Source: Nelumbo lutea
Lineage: Eukaryota; Streptophyta; Magnoliopsida; Proteales; Nelumbonaceae
Direction: 5' to 3'
Assembly: GCA_022828595.1 (NCBI GenBank)
Contig: JAKGHH010000005.1
Location: 30,764,193-30,828,192 of the forward strand
Length of the DNA stretch: 64,000 bases
Position numbers and translations under genes: made by a program. Below, in pieces: positions 1-11,315 of the stretch. Every line of letters starts with the position of its first letter. Position 1 is the stretch's first letter. The notes under the pieces were generated by a model. It had not been told where the DNA came from. It was given only the letters and a program-made list of their open reading frames with translations, and did no database searches.

Positions 1-284
1 GATCTAGTCAATGCAATTCGAGATTAGCACGTGAAAAACTTGATTCGGTTTAGTTTAAATCGAGTATATATATATATATAAAATAATTAACTTTTTATAT
101 ATCAAATAAAAAAGAATTTTTTATATGTATATATATATTTTTATTTTTATAAAATGTTTAGTTCATAGTTGAACTCGAAATTATGAGCTTTTGATTCAAG
201 CTGAATTCAAGTTCAAGTCTCAATAGCTAGATATTTGGCTTAGCATGGTTCAAATCTATCCTTATCTACAGCTATATATAATGA
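1..284. other. AT-rich intergenic sequence, no gene
   Basis: No coding frame of interest is visible. It holds a short TA microsatellite near 66-80 and, at 155-240, a run of words such as 'gaactcgaaatt' and 'gattcaagctgaattcaagt'. This looks like a decayed copy of the 'gagctcgagc' type of plant repeat. The small plus-strand frame at 245-457 overlaps the next repeat and resembles nothing I know. Confidence 0.5.
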
Positions 285-700
285 TTAAGAAGGGAATTTT
301 TTTTATTAGGGACATTCATTTTTTGGATTTTGAGAAAAAGGGAAAGTTGGTCAATGAAATTTTGATTTTTATTAATTGCGATATCCATTTTATCTATTTA
401 GATTTATGTGGGGTTTCTGGAAAATTCATTTTTTTGGAATATCACTTGTCTGGGTAAGTGATACCCATCTCACGGATGGATATATAACTTTTTCAATTGG
501 GGGAAAGTTGTCAATACTTAGATAAGACAAAATTACCACTTTAATAATGGTTTTTTTTTATAGCTAAACGGTCATTGCCTTATTTACATAAAAAATGGAA
601 GAATATAGATAAATGCAATCATCGAAATAAATGTATTTACCTGAATAAATAACTTTCCAAAAAAAAAGCGGAACCTTAATGTCTTAGTATCTGAAAATGC
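285..700 (+). repeat. Decayed dispersed repeat, uninterrupted copy
   Basis: This segment matches 47110-47194 plus 47905-48130 in order and orientation. Shared words include 'gttggtcaatgaaattttg' near 345, 'agatttatgtgggg' near 400, 'gtcaatacttagataa' near 510 and 'gcggaccttaatgtct'-like sequence near 670. The copy at 47 kb is split by another element, whereas this one is continuous. The family is unidentified and no TSD was resolved. Confidence 0.5.
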
Positions 701-1904
701 ATATGCATAGTAGAATTTAATAACTAGATCGCCATCAACCATGTGTAAAGGTTTTTTAGTTTAGTTTATTTTATTTATTTTCATTCAAGTTTATTCTTCA
801 TTGGGTCTGACCGCCCATAAACCCCTATGATAATTGAATATTGGATTCACTATTCTATTGGTTGGACAAATGACTTACATAGGTGGGATCCTTGAAGCTC
901 AGTACTATTTGCAATGAATGTCTGCTTTTACATCTGGACGTATTTCTTGGACCATCTTTTGTGGGCCTATAATTGGGTTTTTAGTTACAAACCCATTATT
1001 TCAAGTTTAAGCTTATGTTGGTCATTATAAGTAATGGGTGGATTCTAATTAATCAGCTTTGACCTTCTCTATTCATTGATCAAAATATGCAATCCTTGTT
1101 TCCAGATGGTTCCCCAAATGAAACTACCTCAGGTTAAGATTTTGGGGTACGGATTTGCTAATTGAGTCATTTAGAGAACCAAGAATCTCCCATGTGGCAA
1201 TATCAATATGGTTTGAATGAACAGAGATCAATTATTCTAGATCACACACGTTCATTGGAAATTTTTTTACATTACAACAAGCCCTCACAATGTCTCCAAA
1301 GCAAGTTGTTGATGGTGATGTTATATTTTTTCAAATTGAGCTCAAGCTCTAACCAAGTCCAATGTAATTGATATTTTTTCAAATTGGGCAATCCGATTTT
1401 GCAGCCCTACCAAGTATGATGATGACCATGACAAGGATAAATACTTCGGAAAAATACAGACAGATCTAATGCAGATTTTTGAATTCCATTGCAGATTTAT
1501 AAGTATTCAAAATATCAAAAATCTTCACTTTATGTATCAATGCCCATCCATGAATTGGAATTAATTTCGAGCTGGCACCTACCCCATCTGTACTTTAGGC
1601 CTAAAAATTCAGACCCTGGGCTGAACCGTCATTCTCCCTAAATATTTTCACGTTCCTGGTACGGTTGATTATTTGTAGCCCAACTCAGATAGGTAAAAAA
1701 TTTCCAAGCCAGACATGGGCCCAAATCTTTTGGCTTGGCCTCCTAAGTCCAGCTATGATGTCAAAGTGAATTGATATCTGAACAACTGATAATAAATCAA
1801 CCGATATGAATTTGGTAATGTTCATCAAAATTCAAGAGGAATTATGATTGGTTAAAGTTCTTTCGGTACCCTTCTGGCATCATAGTGATTGCTTAAATAT
1901 CATT
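701..1904. repeat. Intergenic DNA containing a dispersed repeat at about 1495-1660
   Basis: There is no supportable gene. The part near 1495-1660 ('tttaggcctaaaaattcaga', then 'gaaccgtcattctcccta') is a diverged copy of the sequence at 17905-18060. It also matches the reverse complement of 18345-18480, so at least three copies of this repeat lie in the window. The small frame at 1162-1371 shows no family signature. The rest is featureless AT-rich DNA. Confidence 0.45.
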
Positions 1905-2570
1905 ATAATCCAGCCCTTATCCCAATTATATGGGATAGCTAGATGAATCTTGTTTCATCATTATTTTCTGTTTAAAGTCGTGTATATTTTTAATTAATTA
2001 TGGACACTTAAATCATTTCTAACTACTTCAATTCATGACCTTTTAGCTTTATCCCTAGCCCTTTTAGGCCTTTTAAAATACAAATTTTAAACAGATCACT
2101 TCTTCTTATGGGTGTTATTGGTGGTTTTTTATGCACAAGAACAAACCATATTGATCTACTTTCTTTCATTTTATCACTTGGAGCTACTCTTAGGTTCTTT
2201 CAAATGATTTAATTTCTAATCCTATCCTTTCTAGTTTTTCCACTACTCCATCTTAGTATATATATGCATTTGTGCCACACTCTTGGTCTTTGGACATGTT
2301 TCTCGACTTTCTAACCTTTTTCTCCATACAATATGGCTGGCCTTATGACTATTTTATAAAATTTTTCTTTCAACCTAAGTGGTATTCATCTATAACATAA
2401 GATCCCAAATGCATCACACCATTCTATAGGTGATCTCCTCAATCTCTCCCTCATTGTGAATTATCAAACCAAGATACCAAAAAAATGTCACATTGTGTGA
2501 TCTCTTGATCTTAAATACCAAGTGCATCTTCATTTACACCCCTATTATTTTGCTTAGATATATTTGTGAC
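1905..2570 (-). mobile_element. RTE-type LINE, 3' fragment with reverse transcriptase C-terminus
   Basis: Read on the minus strand this is the end of a non-LTR retrotransposon. Near 2400-2470 the translation gives GEIEEITYRM preceded by an LG-II-H motif, resembling the 'YLGSIIHKDGEIDEDVTHRI' region of plant RTE-clade reverse transcriptases. Further on, frames give a 'RPAMLYGAE'-like stretch (SHKASHIVW) and a 'VAEMRMLRWM'-like stretch (VAQMHIYILRW). The minus-strand 3' end near 1910-1945 has the 'catctagc..tcccat..tgggataagg' signature known from plant RTE tails. It is heavily mutated with many stops, 5'-truncated and non-functional. Confidence 0.6.
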
Positions 2571-2765
2571 TTATACTATATTTTGTTGTTGATCATTGCT
2601 CGGACTTGGGTGACTTTCAATCACAATATTCTATTAGAGACCTTGAAATTTGGTCTATAGGGAGGACCCTCTAGCAATCAAGTCAACATGGAGCTGGAGT
2701 GTGACTGAGGTGAAGAGCTTAGTCAATAAGCAAGATATGGCGAGGTGAGTGAAAGGCAGTGAGAG

Positions 2766-3752
2766 TTGTTTTGCAAACTGAACCGGTATCACCATTTTTT
2801 GTATCAGTCTGATCCGAAACCGAACCGAAACAAGCGGTTAACCAGTCTTCGATTTTTGTTTGTTTTTTTTTTCATTTTTATTAAAAAAATATGTTTTCTG
2901 TCTAAAATGAGAAAAATAACAAAGGAAAAAACCTTATTCAAGCCAAATAATATATAGGTATCATTCAACATTCAGACATGAGATATTCATATTTTAAACA
3001 AATTTTATATCAATTATTTTAATTAAGAAAATCATTTACCTACAAGTCTACAACTATTGAAGTAAGGGAGAAGAAAACTAGAGCCCAAAGATTTAGATTA
3101 GGAGAATGAGAAGAATGGGGGGAGAAAAAGAACTAGACGACGAGGACGGCGTTGGAGGAGAAATAGAACCGGCAATGGGCGATGGCGACGGTGACTGGAG
3201 AGGAGAAATGGTTCGGTCCTGTCTGAGGAGAAGAAAGAAGACTAGAAGAGGCCAGAGGCAATGGCAAAGAGGGAGAAATAGATAACCGGCGGATTGGATG
3301 ATGGCGATGGCGAAGGCGATGGAGGAGACGAAAGAAGAGGCGGCGACGATGGCAACGGGAGAGGAGTAGCGACTTACTTGCTACTAGGGTTTCTAGCGAG
3401 TGGCTTTTGTTGTTCAAACAAGAAGAAATAATTCAAGATGGGTTTTGTTTTGGGGTTCAAATGAATGAAAAACATTCATTTTTTGGGCTTGGGCCAAGAG
3501 AGAGGGGCGCTAGGGCTAGGTTGGGCCGTTAGGGTGGGGAAACATATTAAAATAAAATAAAAATATATAATATATAAAAATTGGTCAGTTCGGTTAATCG
3601 CCAGCTTTTTGATATGTTAACCGAAAACCAAACCGATCCTTCAGTTTTTTTAAAAATAAACCAAAACTGAACCGACTGGTTTGGTTAACCGGATTTTTTG
3701 GATCGATTTCTTCGATTCAGACCGATTTTTCGATTTCTTATGGACACCCCTA
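2766..3752. mobile_element. Probable non-autonomous DNA transposon
   Basis: The right end (near 3700-3752) reads in reverse as 'taggggtgtccataagaaa' followed by 'cggttaacc' and 'accgaac' words. The left part (2775-2850) also contains 'gaaccgaaaccgaaccg'-like runs. This end sequence is common in plant hAT-like non-autonomous elements. The interior has a purine-rich GC-richer block (3060-3420) whose minus-strand frame at 3133-3417 is an Arg/His/Ser-rich low-complexity reading, which I do not regard as a gene. The left terminus and TSD are unresolved, so limits are approximate. Confidence 0.4.
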
Positions 3753-3760
3753 ATAGAGAG

Positions 3761-3953
3761 TAGGGGCGGAGTTAGGAATTTCTTATCAAGGGGGGGGGGG
3801 CAAAACTTATGGATGTGCCATAGGGGGAGGGCAACCATTGGGTGAGAAGTGAAGGAAGAGAAGAAACTTACATAGAAAAATGTCTTTAGTGTGTGGATTT
3901 CTGGACCATAGGGGGGGCCATGGCTCCCCTAGGTCCCCCTAGCTCTACCCTTG
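3761..3953. mobile_element. hAT-type MITE with 8-bp TSD
   Basis: A 193-bp element is flanked by perfect 8-bp direct repeats 'atagagag' (3753-3760 and 3954-3961). Its ends form imperfect inverted repeats: 'taggggcggagttagg' on the left and, read in reverse, 'caagggtagagctagg' on the right. It contains a run of ten G near 3790. An 8-bp TSD with short inverted ends is the hAT superfamily pattern. It has no coding capacity. Confidence 0.7.
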
Positions 3954-4003
3954 ATAGAGAGACCATATGTTAGGAAGAGTGTGCTACTTATAGAGGAGGC
4001 ACC

Positions 4004-4538
4004 TAGGAATGGCAATGAGGTGGGGTGGGGGTGGGGATGGGGAGCCTCGCCCCATCCTCGTCCTTGCGAAAATCCCCATCTCTGTCCCTGTCCCTACTAA
4101 CGGAGACAAGGTTATCCCCATCCCCGTCTCCACAGGGATCCCCATTCCCCCTGATTTTTTATAATGATAACCATTTTGTTTTTGTTTTTTTTTTTTATTT
4201 TGTTCAAAAAAATAAAAATCAAATAATTAAAATTTAGAATCCTATCAGAAAAGATTCAAACATATTCAACCATATTTTTAAAAATATTAATATATAGATG
4301 TATGTGTATATATATACATATATAACGTATGCAAACATATATACATATATATTTGTGGGGATCTCACTGGGTGGGGATCAGGATCCTTGCGGGGCGGGGA
4401 GTGCTCTCCCTATCCCTACTAATGGGGATGAAAATTTCCCCATCCCCGTCCCCATAGAGGGAAAATCATCCCCATCCCCACCCCATTCGGGACGGATCCC
4501 CACGGAGATCGAGAAGATGGGGAAAATTGCCATCCCTA
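4004..4538. mobile_element. hAT-type non-autonomous element with TAGGRATGGCAAT ends
   Basis: Terminal inverted repeats are 'taggaatggcaat' (4004-4016) and, reversed, 'tagggatggcaat' (4526-4538). Flanking 8-bp repeats 'gaggcacc' (3996-4003) and 'aaggcatc' (4539-4546) match at 6 of 8 positions, the differences being transitions. Inside, both ends are GC-rich ('ggggatgggg', 'ccccatccccgtcc') around an AT-rich core near 4150-4350. Frames at 4025-4237 and 4298-4660 are readings of this element, not genes. Confidence 0.7.
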
Positions 4539-4546
4539 AAGGCATC

Positions 4547-5129
4547 TTAGTCATGGGGGGTGCTGGCCACTTTGGTTGGCTTGAGATCCTTGCCCAATAT
4601 GAGCACCATTATTTTCTACATTACTTGGTCATTGTGTGGTTTTTGGCTTTCCATTATTGATGTGTAGCCACTTCTGGGAGGCTCATCATGGTTGGTAGCT
4701 TGGCAAAATCTCCTCTTCTAAGAGGCTCATCATGTCTACAAAGTTTTCTCCCTAACTAATGCCTTTTCAAACTTATACTATAAAAATGATAGAAAACAAT
4801 AACATGAAGTGCATGCGTAATAAAGATAGCAATGCATAAAATGAGTATCAACAATTTAATTAGCCTTTGTGTGTTCTTCAGCCTATTATTGACAAGTAGT
4901 TGTTAATGGGAGGCTTGTTATGGTCAGCAGCTCAGCAAAATCTCCATTTTTCCCTTTGTCGTGGACTACGTGGCACATTGTCACTGGTTGTTGCTGTGTG
5001 GCTATATCATATTACCCCTCTATTTACCCCTCTATATTTAAATTTAATGATAAAAATTGAGGGCAAATAGGATAATTGGTTCTTGATATAAATGAGTTGA
5101 AAAGAGGTAATTTAAATATATTCAATGCA
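4547..5129. other. Intergenic DNA with a short internal duplication
   Basis: No gene is seen. A phrase of about 50 bases recurs: 'cttctgggaggctcatcatg' then 'ggtagcttggcaaaatctcc' (about 4670-4715), and again at about 4905-4945 as 'aatgggaggcttgttatgg' then 'cagcagctcagcaaaatctcc'. This points to a local duplication of unknown origin. Confidence 0.4.
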
Positions 5130-6225
5130 TTCAATTCTCTCTCATTATATCCAATATTTAAGTTATTAACTTGCATTCATTTTCATTGAATCATATATTT
5201 AAGTCATTTTTATTTCTTCTTATCATTAAGTTCTATTAATTAAATCCATATTTAATAAATTAATAATTCCAACAACATAAAAGCTTATACCTTTAAAATC
5301 TACCTAGCAAAAATAGTGTTTTCATCTAAGTGGTGGTAAGAAATTAAATCATTTTGAGTCAAATGAGTTAATCCATGCTGCCATGGCTAAATAATAAAAT
5401 TAAAAAATAGATAAAATGAAAAAAATAGAAATAAAAAAAATTGGGAGCATTTTTAACATACATATTAAACAACAATAAGTATGTTAAATAAGAAATGTTT
5501 TTATTAATGATGAAAATGGAATGTAAAATTTAAAACCAATTGGAAATAAAAATATTTTCTTATTCTCTCTCATTAAATCCTATATTTAAAATATATTTTT
5601 CTCATCATTAAATTCTTGTAATTAAAACCATAATATTATTTTCAATAGTATAAAAATAAATATTTTGAAAAGTAATTTGAAAACAAAACCATTTTCTTCC
5701 CTCCCGGTGGTGGGCAAGCAATTTGACCATTTGGGGTCAAATGGATTAATAAATAATGTCATAATTAAATAATAAAAAAATTAAAATAAATAACTATGAA
5801 ATGTAAGAAGTACTTTTATTAATGATGAAAATGGAAAGCCAATTTCAAAATCTACCTTGAAATTAAATGATGTTATAGTCAAATAATACATTTTTAATAA
5901 TGGAAAATACAAAGAATCACAAAAATAAAAAAATATAAGAGAAAATTTTGGGTACATATCTAATGTTATATGTTTATAAAAAATAAAATAGGGTACATCT
6001 CTAATATTGTACATTCATTATATTGAACAAAAATAAGTTTTGTACATAAGAAATACTTTTATTTATGATGAAAATGTAATACAAAATTTAATGTCAACCT
6101 AGAAATCAAACAGTTTTTATTTTTAGATGGTGGGTTAGTGGTTTGAGTAAAATGATACCATAGACGAATAAAAATTAAGTGTGATAAGTAAAAAAATATA
6201 TTTTATATAATGTAAATGAAATATA
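5130..6225 (+). repeat. Degenerate AT-rich tandem array, about three units of roughly 400 bp
   Basis: Several anchors recur in the same order. 'ttctctctcattatatcc' near 5133 matches 'ttctctctcattaaatcc' near 5563. 'gtggtggtaag' with 'gagtcaaatgagttaat' near 5328 matches 'gtggtgggcaag' with 'gggtcaaatggattaat' near 5706 and a weaker copy near 6125. 'ttttattaatgatgaaaatgg' occurs near 5500 and 5815, with a variant near 6060. Spacing ranges from about 250 to 430 bp because of indels. It looks like an old small satellite-like array with no coding potential. Confidence 0.5.
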
Positions 6226-6234
6226 TAATTTAAA

Positions 6235-6970
6235 GGGAAAATTATAGTCAAAGTCAGTTGTACATTTAAAATTAGGTTGCAGGTTGGTCCAGAAACCAAC
6301 CAAACTCTGAAAAATTGGTTCTACATTTCAAATTATAAAAATCCCCATGATGTATCAAAAGCTTATGTGGTTTTTGCCAACATGGCACTCTTATTCCATG
6401 TTGGACACAACAGAAAACCTATACCGAAAATAGGTTTTCAGTTTCTCTCCCACTCCCTCTGTCTCTCCCACTCTCTTTGCTTCAATTTGTAGCCAAATCA
6501 AAATCTCTCTCTATATTGTTCTCCCTCAATCTTTCTCATTCTTCTCCCTCACTCTCCCTCTTTAAAATTTCTTTCTCCCTCAATCTCTATCATTCTCCAA
6601 TTGGTGTAAATTTCATAGTCAAGAGTTTCTTGTGAATTTTATCAAATTGATGTAATAATTTTTGAACTAGACCATGTTGGCCTCATATTATTTTGTACAA
6701 CCTGATTAATACCATATAAGTGTGTAAAAAAAAAGAAAATAAAAAAAAAACAAGAGAGGGAGAGGGAGAGAAACTAAGGGAGAACGATAGAAATTAAGGG
6801 AGGAGAGATCAACCGAGAAATAGAATGAGAGAGATTGAGGGAGAACGATAGGTAGAGAGAGAGAAAGAATGAGAGAAATTGATATAGAGAATGTAAATAC
6901 AAAAACCAAAAACCATTTTTATTTATTTTCAAATCACATAGTCATTAAGCAGATAAAGATGACTGAGTGA

Positions 6971-7051
<81 letters not shown>

Positions 7052-7291
7052 TAAAAACCCTTCTTTATTTTCCAATCGCCCAACATTAAAGGGCAATTTC
7101 AGTATAAACTTTTTATTATGTCCAATATGGATTAAGAGTCCCATGTTGGCAATAGCCACATAACCCTCCGATGACATGGCCAGGGTTTTTATAACTTGAA
7201 ATGTAGAGCCATTTGTTAGAGTTTTGTTGGTTTATGGACCAACTTGTAACCAAATTTTAAATGTACAGCCGGCTCCAACTATACTTTTCCC
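6235..7291. mobile_element. MULE-like element with long terminal inverted repeats and perfect 9-bp TSD
   Basis: Identical 9-bp repeats 'taatttaaa' flank it (6226-6234 and 7292-7300). The left arm (6235 to about 6430) matches the reverse complement of the right arm (about 7095-7291) over about 200 bp. Shared words include 'gtacatttaaaat', 'aggttggtcca', 'ctacatttcaa', 'ttgccaacatgg' and 'ccatgttggaca'-like sequence. Long inverted repeats plus a 9-bp TSD define the Mutator superfamily. The interior is CT/GA-rich low-complexity DNA with a GT-GA microsatellite and has no transposase, so it is a non-autonomous TIR-MULE. Confidence 0.8.
6973..7048. repeat. Compound (GT)n(GA)n microsatellite
   Basis: About 15 GT units (6973-7002) run directly into about 23 GA units (7003-7048). 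It lies in the interior of the MULE-like element at 6235-7291. The minus-strand 'SLSLSL..HTHTHT' frame at 6929-7177 is an artefact of this repeat. Confidence 0.95.
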
Positions 7292-7369
7292 TAATTTAAA
7301 ACTAATCCAAAAGCAATGCTATTTCTTATCTAGATGGTGGGTCAACGATCCACCTACGTCCACAAGAGA

Positions 7370-8105
7370 GACAAATGTGGTGTTTGGTTCCGTGGTCATC
7401 TCGTGGATGGCCCATTTCGGTCCATGCCACGGGATGGTCACGGTGTTCAGTTGGTTGTGGACGGGGATGGTCCACAATATATCATGAATTATCCCCATCC
7501 ACAACCCAAAGTCTCGGCCACACATATATCTCGTGGATGTGGCTGGTCCATAACATTTCTACACTCTATTTTGATACAATACATCTCTTTTATATACTTT
7601 TCTTTCTTTTTAAATTTTGAAATAATAACTTTTAATATTTTATCAATAAAATAATATTTTTTAATGTTAATTCTAGCACAAGTTGACAGTTCTCCATCTC
7701 CACTAATTTTTATTTATTTAAATATTAATTTTTAATGTTTTTATCAATAAAATAATATATTTAAACATTTAAAATAATATATATTTTTAATTATTTTACC
7801 ATATTTTTTTATTAAAATTAATGTTTATTGGTTAACATTAATTTATCAATGTCTTTTTTAATTTATTTATCATATAAAATGCAAAAATTAAACATTTATG
7901 ATCGACTGTATAGATCATTTATAAAATGTATGAGATACATGGAATCAAAAAGTGTGGTGCACACCTATATAATGCCACTGTGGGTATGGATTGGTCTCAT
8001 CCATACAATCTATCCAAAGTTCAGAATAGTTATGGACTGTGGTGTGGTGTGGACCGGTCCACACCCACTAATTTCTCATCCACACTACAGAACACCCTCA
8101 AAATA
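7370..8105. mobile_element. Possible non-autonomous DNA element(s)
   Basis: The left boundary 'ggtgtttggttccgtgg' (7380) resembles the reverse of the right boundary 'cacactacagaacaccc' (8080-8097). Both end blocks are GC-richer and full of 'gtggatg', 'ggtccac' and 'ccacac' words, with a very AT-rich centre (7600-7900). No clean TSD was found, and it may be two related elements. The overlapping frames at 7224-7654 and 7828-8130 come from this repeat. Confidence 0.35.
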
Positions 8106-8139
8106 TATATTTCATTATGAAAGAAAATGAAAAATAGTA

Positions 8140-9720
8140 GAGGTACATTGTGGCTTGCAACCTAAACAAACCCTTAACCTTAATACACCTATTGTCCCTT
8201 TTCTCTCAACCTCTCTTTTTTTCCCTTTCTAACAAGAAAAAAAAAGTGAACTTCTTTCTCACTTTTGTAAATCCTAAATACAAAAGAAACATTTTATATG
8301 TAAAACCCTCATTTACTTAAAGAATGACCACCTAACAATCTCCATCTTGGCTTATTTTTCAATCACCTTAGAAATCTACCATTTGTGCCTCCACTTGTTC
8401 ACAAATACCACAAACCTCTATTAGCCTTATAAAACACCACAATCTACACATTTCTTGAATCACCCAATCCTAGTTCTACTTGATTCAAACAAAATGGCAA
8501 ATGAACGTGTGTAGCTGCACCCAAGTTAACAGTCATAGTTAACTTTAGAGGGACCTTGATCCTTCCTCTCTCCTAGTAGGAACATTCCTCTCTCCAATTA
8601 CAAAAGAGACTCTTTATGTGGCCACACTACCTTGCAATTTTTTCCCTTTATCAGACCATACCATCACATGTGGATTTCATGACTCTACTTGCAACAAAGA
8701 CCTTGGAATCCTTGGAATCCAACTGACTAAGTGATATTAGATTCTTATACATTTTTGGGGCATATGCCACACCACAAACCTCCACCTTGACATCACTCAT
8801 TTGGAGAAAAATTGTACATATCTACAAAGACTGTGAAAACATCTTCATCTCATCCAATGCAATCGTTACACTTCCAGATCAATCCCTAATCTTTTTTTGT
8901 ATAGGACAATCTCTCTTCAAATAACCAAACTCCTTCCATCTATAACATTGAACCTTGCCCTTTTCTTGGGCCTTAGATCTAGATCTATCACTTTCAAATC
9001 CTTTATTAAACGACCTTCTTTTTTGATCCATTCCTTGCATAACTAATGCAAAATGTTACCTACTCTTAGATTTCCTCTTAATCTCATTGGATAGAAGAGG
9101 CACGATGACTTCTTTCAACTTCATTTGTCTTTCCCTTATAACACCATTGTCACCAAGTTTTTATACAAATTAAGAAGATAGGTAAGAAATACAAGGGCTT
9201 TGTCTTCTTCCTCCACCTTGACATCAACTTTCACTAGTTGATCCAAGATATTGTTAATTACATTTAGCTGTTCCAAGAGATCCCCATCCTCTTCCATCTC
9301 CAGCTTGTACAACTGCCCCTTTAGATATAACTTTGTGGTTAAGCATTTCCCCAAATAAAGGTTTTTTTTTTTTTTTAATTCTCCCACAACTTTGGTGCAA
9401 AATCTTCCTTTATAACATTAAACAAAAAGTTATCGTCCAGGAGCAATCGAATTGCATTAACATATCTTGACTCGATATCCTCCCAATCAACATCCTTTAT
9501 AACTTTTGGCTTCTCACCATTTCCCATTAACGCTCTATCCAAAACTTGTCAAATCAGGATGTCCTTGTACTTAAAGGACATAGGTGCTTTAGAACTAGAA
9601 GGATGATCCTCAAATTGAATGGGAAGTCATTGGTGCTTTTGAACCAAAAGAAACTTGAGGGAGGTGTGAATGACTTGAATTCCTTCATGATCAACCCTAT
9701 TTGACTACTTTAATTTGAAT
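8140..9720 (-). pseudogene. Ty1/copia remnant: gag and zinc knuckle, no reverse transcriptase
   Basis: The minus frame at 9387-9136 contains LTTKLYLKGQLYKLEMEE followed by HLNVINNILDQL-like and DVKVEEEDKAL motifs, typical of the copia gag UBN2 domain. Upstream (9690-9400) out-of-frame pieces such as 'DVDWEDIESRYVNAIRLLL' continue gag. Downstream (about 8960-8900) is a CCHC-like knuckle, CYRWKEFGYLKRDCP, with the second Cys and the His altered. Near 8337-8350 the reverse sequence 'gccaagatggagat' followed by 'tgttaggtgg' looks like a polypurine tract and the start of the 3' LTR, so an LTR may occupy roughly 8150-8336. Protease, integrase and RT are deleted. The element is dead. Confidence 0.65.
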
Positions 9721-10269
9721 GTTAATTATGTGCAATTGGATGATCATTACCATCAATACTTTTGATGACCATTGCACCTCTCTAGGAAAATAGCCATAAC
9801 TTTGTATAAACAACTGTAAATATTGCTCTCTATTATTGTGTTGAAAGTAGACTCAAAAGAGTTTTCTAGAAAGATGTAATACATCGTGATCTTCCTATTA
9901 GGTCCTAAGATGAGAAGATTTCATATGGAGGTCTATCATTAATTTAACCAATCAGCCTTGAATTAGATAGGAAATTAAGCTTATATTTGGGCACAAAGGA
10001 TATGAAAAGACTTAAAATTTCATTTTTCCACGCATTTTAATGGACTGATTTGGTTAAATCAATTTTAGCTGAAAAGTGACCAGAATAACCTTGGAAAGGT
10101 GTAGTTGTAAGATTGTAGAAGTTGAAGAACACCTACAAATAACAAAGAAAGGTGTACAAAAATGGGATGTCTACACATATTATATAATATTTTCTATTAC
10201 AGAAAGTATTAAATATATTTTATGTATACATTACATGTCGTGTATTATATATATCTATATTTATTTATA
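9721..10269. other. Intergenic DNA, nothing recognised
   Basis: This is moderately AT-rich sequence between the copia remnant and a dinucleotide repeat. It may include the decayed 5' LTR of that copia element, but I found no matching LTR pair or primer-binding site. The frame at 10076-10312 ends in the microsatellite and shows no family features. Confidence 0.3.
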
Positions 10270-10270
10270 T

Positions 10271-10311
<41 letters not shown>

Positions 10312-10316
10312 GATAG
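10270..10316. repeat. (AC)n(AT)n microsatellite
   Basis: About 11 AC units are followed by about 9 AT units and then 'agatagat'. Confidence 0.95.
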
Positions 10317-10589
10317 ATCGTGGGTTGGTTCAGCTCGGTTACCCTGTGAACGTCGGTTCTAGCCTTGGTGGTTCTAGGGTCGGTTCCAAGGTTTACCCAT
10401 AGAACCTATTCTTTCTTTACTCCCCCCTTTAAAATAAGAAAAGATATATTAACTTTATTGATTAAATTGAGTAACTTAATATGCAAGATTATTATTATAT
10501 GGTTCAAAACCTATAATTTAAATTTAATTTTTGTAAACTTTACTTAATGTAGACATTCACATATTAAAATGAAAACAAATGGTTAGATA

Positions 10590-10695
10590 AATTAAGTAAC
10601 TCAATGGTTAAGTGAAACTATGGCCTTTGTAACCATGAGGGCTTGGGTTCAAATCTTGACATCCCCAAAAGTATTTTGGGATTTATTTCAAGGCA
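10590..10695 (+). mobile_element. tRNA-derived SINE-like sequence
   Basis: 'taactcaatggttaagtg' (near 10599) resembles a polymerase III A box. 'gggttcaaatct' (near 10647), about 40 bases downstream, resembles a B box. Between them 'atggcctttgtaaccat' could form a degenerate anticodon-like hairpin. Acceptor and T stems do not pair properly, so it is not a working tRNA gene. No 3' tail or TSD was resolved. Confidence 0.45.
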
Positions 10696-11315
10696 TGTTT
10701 GGTTCAAATAAACACTCCCATGTGGTGTTCGGTTGGACTTTTTAATAGGCAATCTTAAAGTGTTCGCCTAATGACTTAATGTTGTAGATTTATGGGAATC
10801 TCAATAATGATATTCTTTGTACAGTTTGCCCAAAATGCCTTCCATGACATTAGTAATTAACAATTTAGTTTATAGCTTTTAAATAATTAATTAATATTAA
10901 TTAATTAAAAGTATTAAATAATAAATATTTAAGAAATTAAAGTTATTAGTTGATTAATTAATTAATTATCTATTATTTTAGTAATTAAAGATATAATTAT
11001 GAAATCATTATTTAATTATTTTATTAATTATAATTATGTCATGAAGCAAATGCATAATATTTCAATGTTAATAAATATAAAATAATAACCAAATATATTC
11101 ATCCAATGGTAAAATGGTCAAATTTCCATTTCTTAGAAATCGACATTTAGGTTTCAAAATAACACTCTTCGTGTTCTATAAAAAGGACTTAATGCATGCA
11201 TGGAAGACACTCCTAACATCTATCCCTCATTGTAGATCCTACTGTGGGTCCTAGTTTTGAACAAGTTGAAGCTCTACCAATTGAATCGAATCATATTGCT
11301 TTTGGGACTTAATTA

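Noticed and set aside
3133..3417. Arg/His/Ser-rich minus frame that could be a nuclear protein
   Set aside because: Low-complexity GGA/GGC-rich DNA inside a probable transposon, with no start context, intron signals or family match.
6929..7177. Minus frame with SLSLSL and HTHTHT runs
   Set aside because: A translation of the GT/GA microsatellite.
10590..10695. A tRNA gene
   Set aside because: Boxes A and B are present but acceptor, D and T stems do not pair; better read as a SINE remnant.
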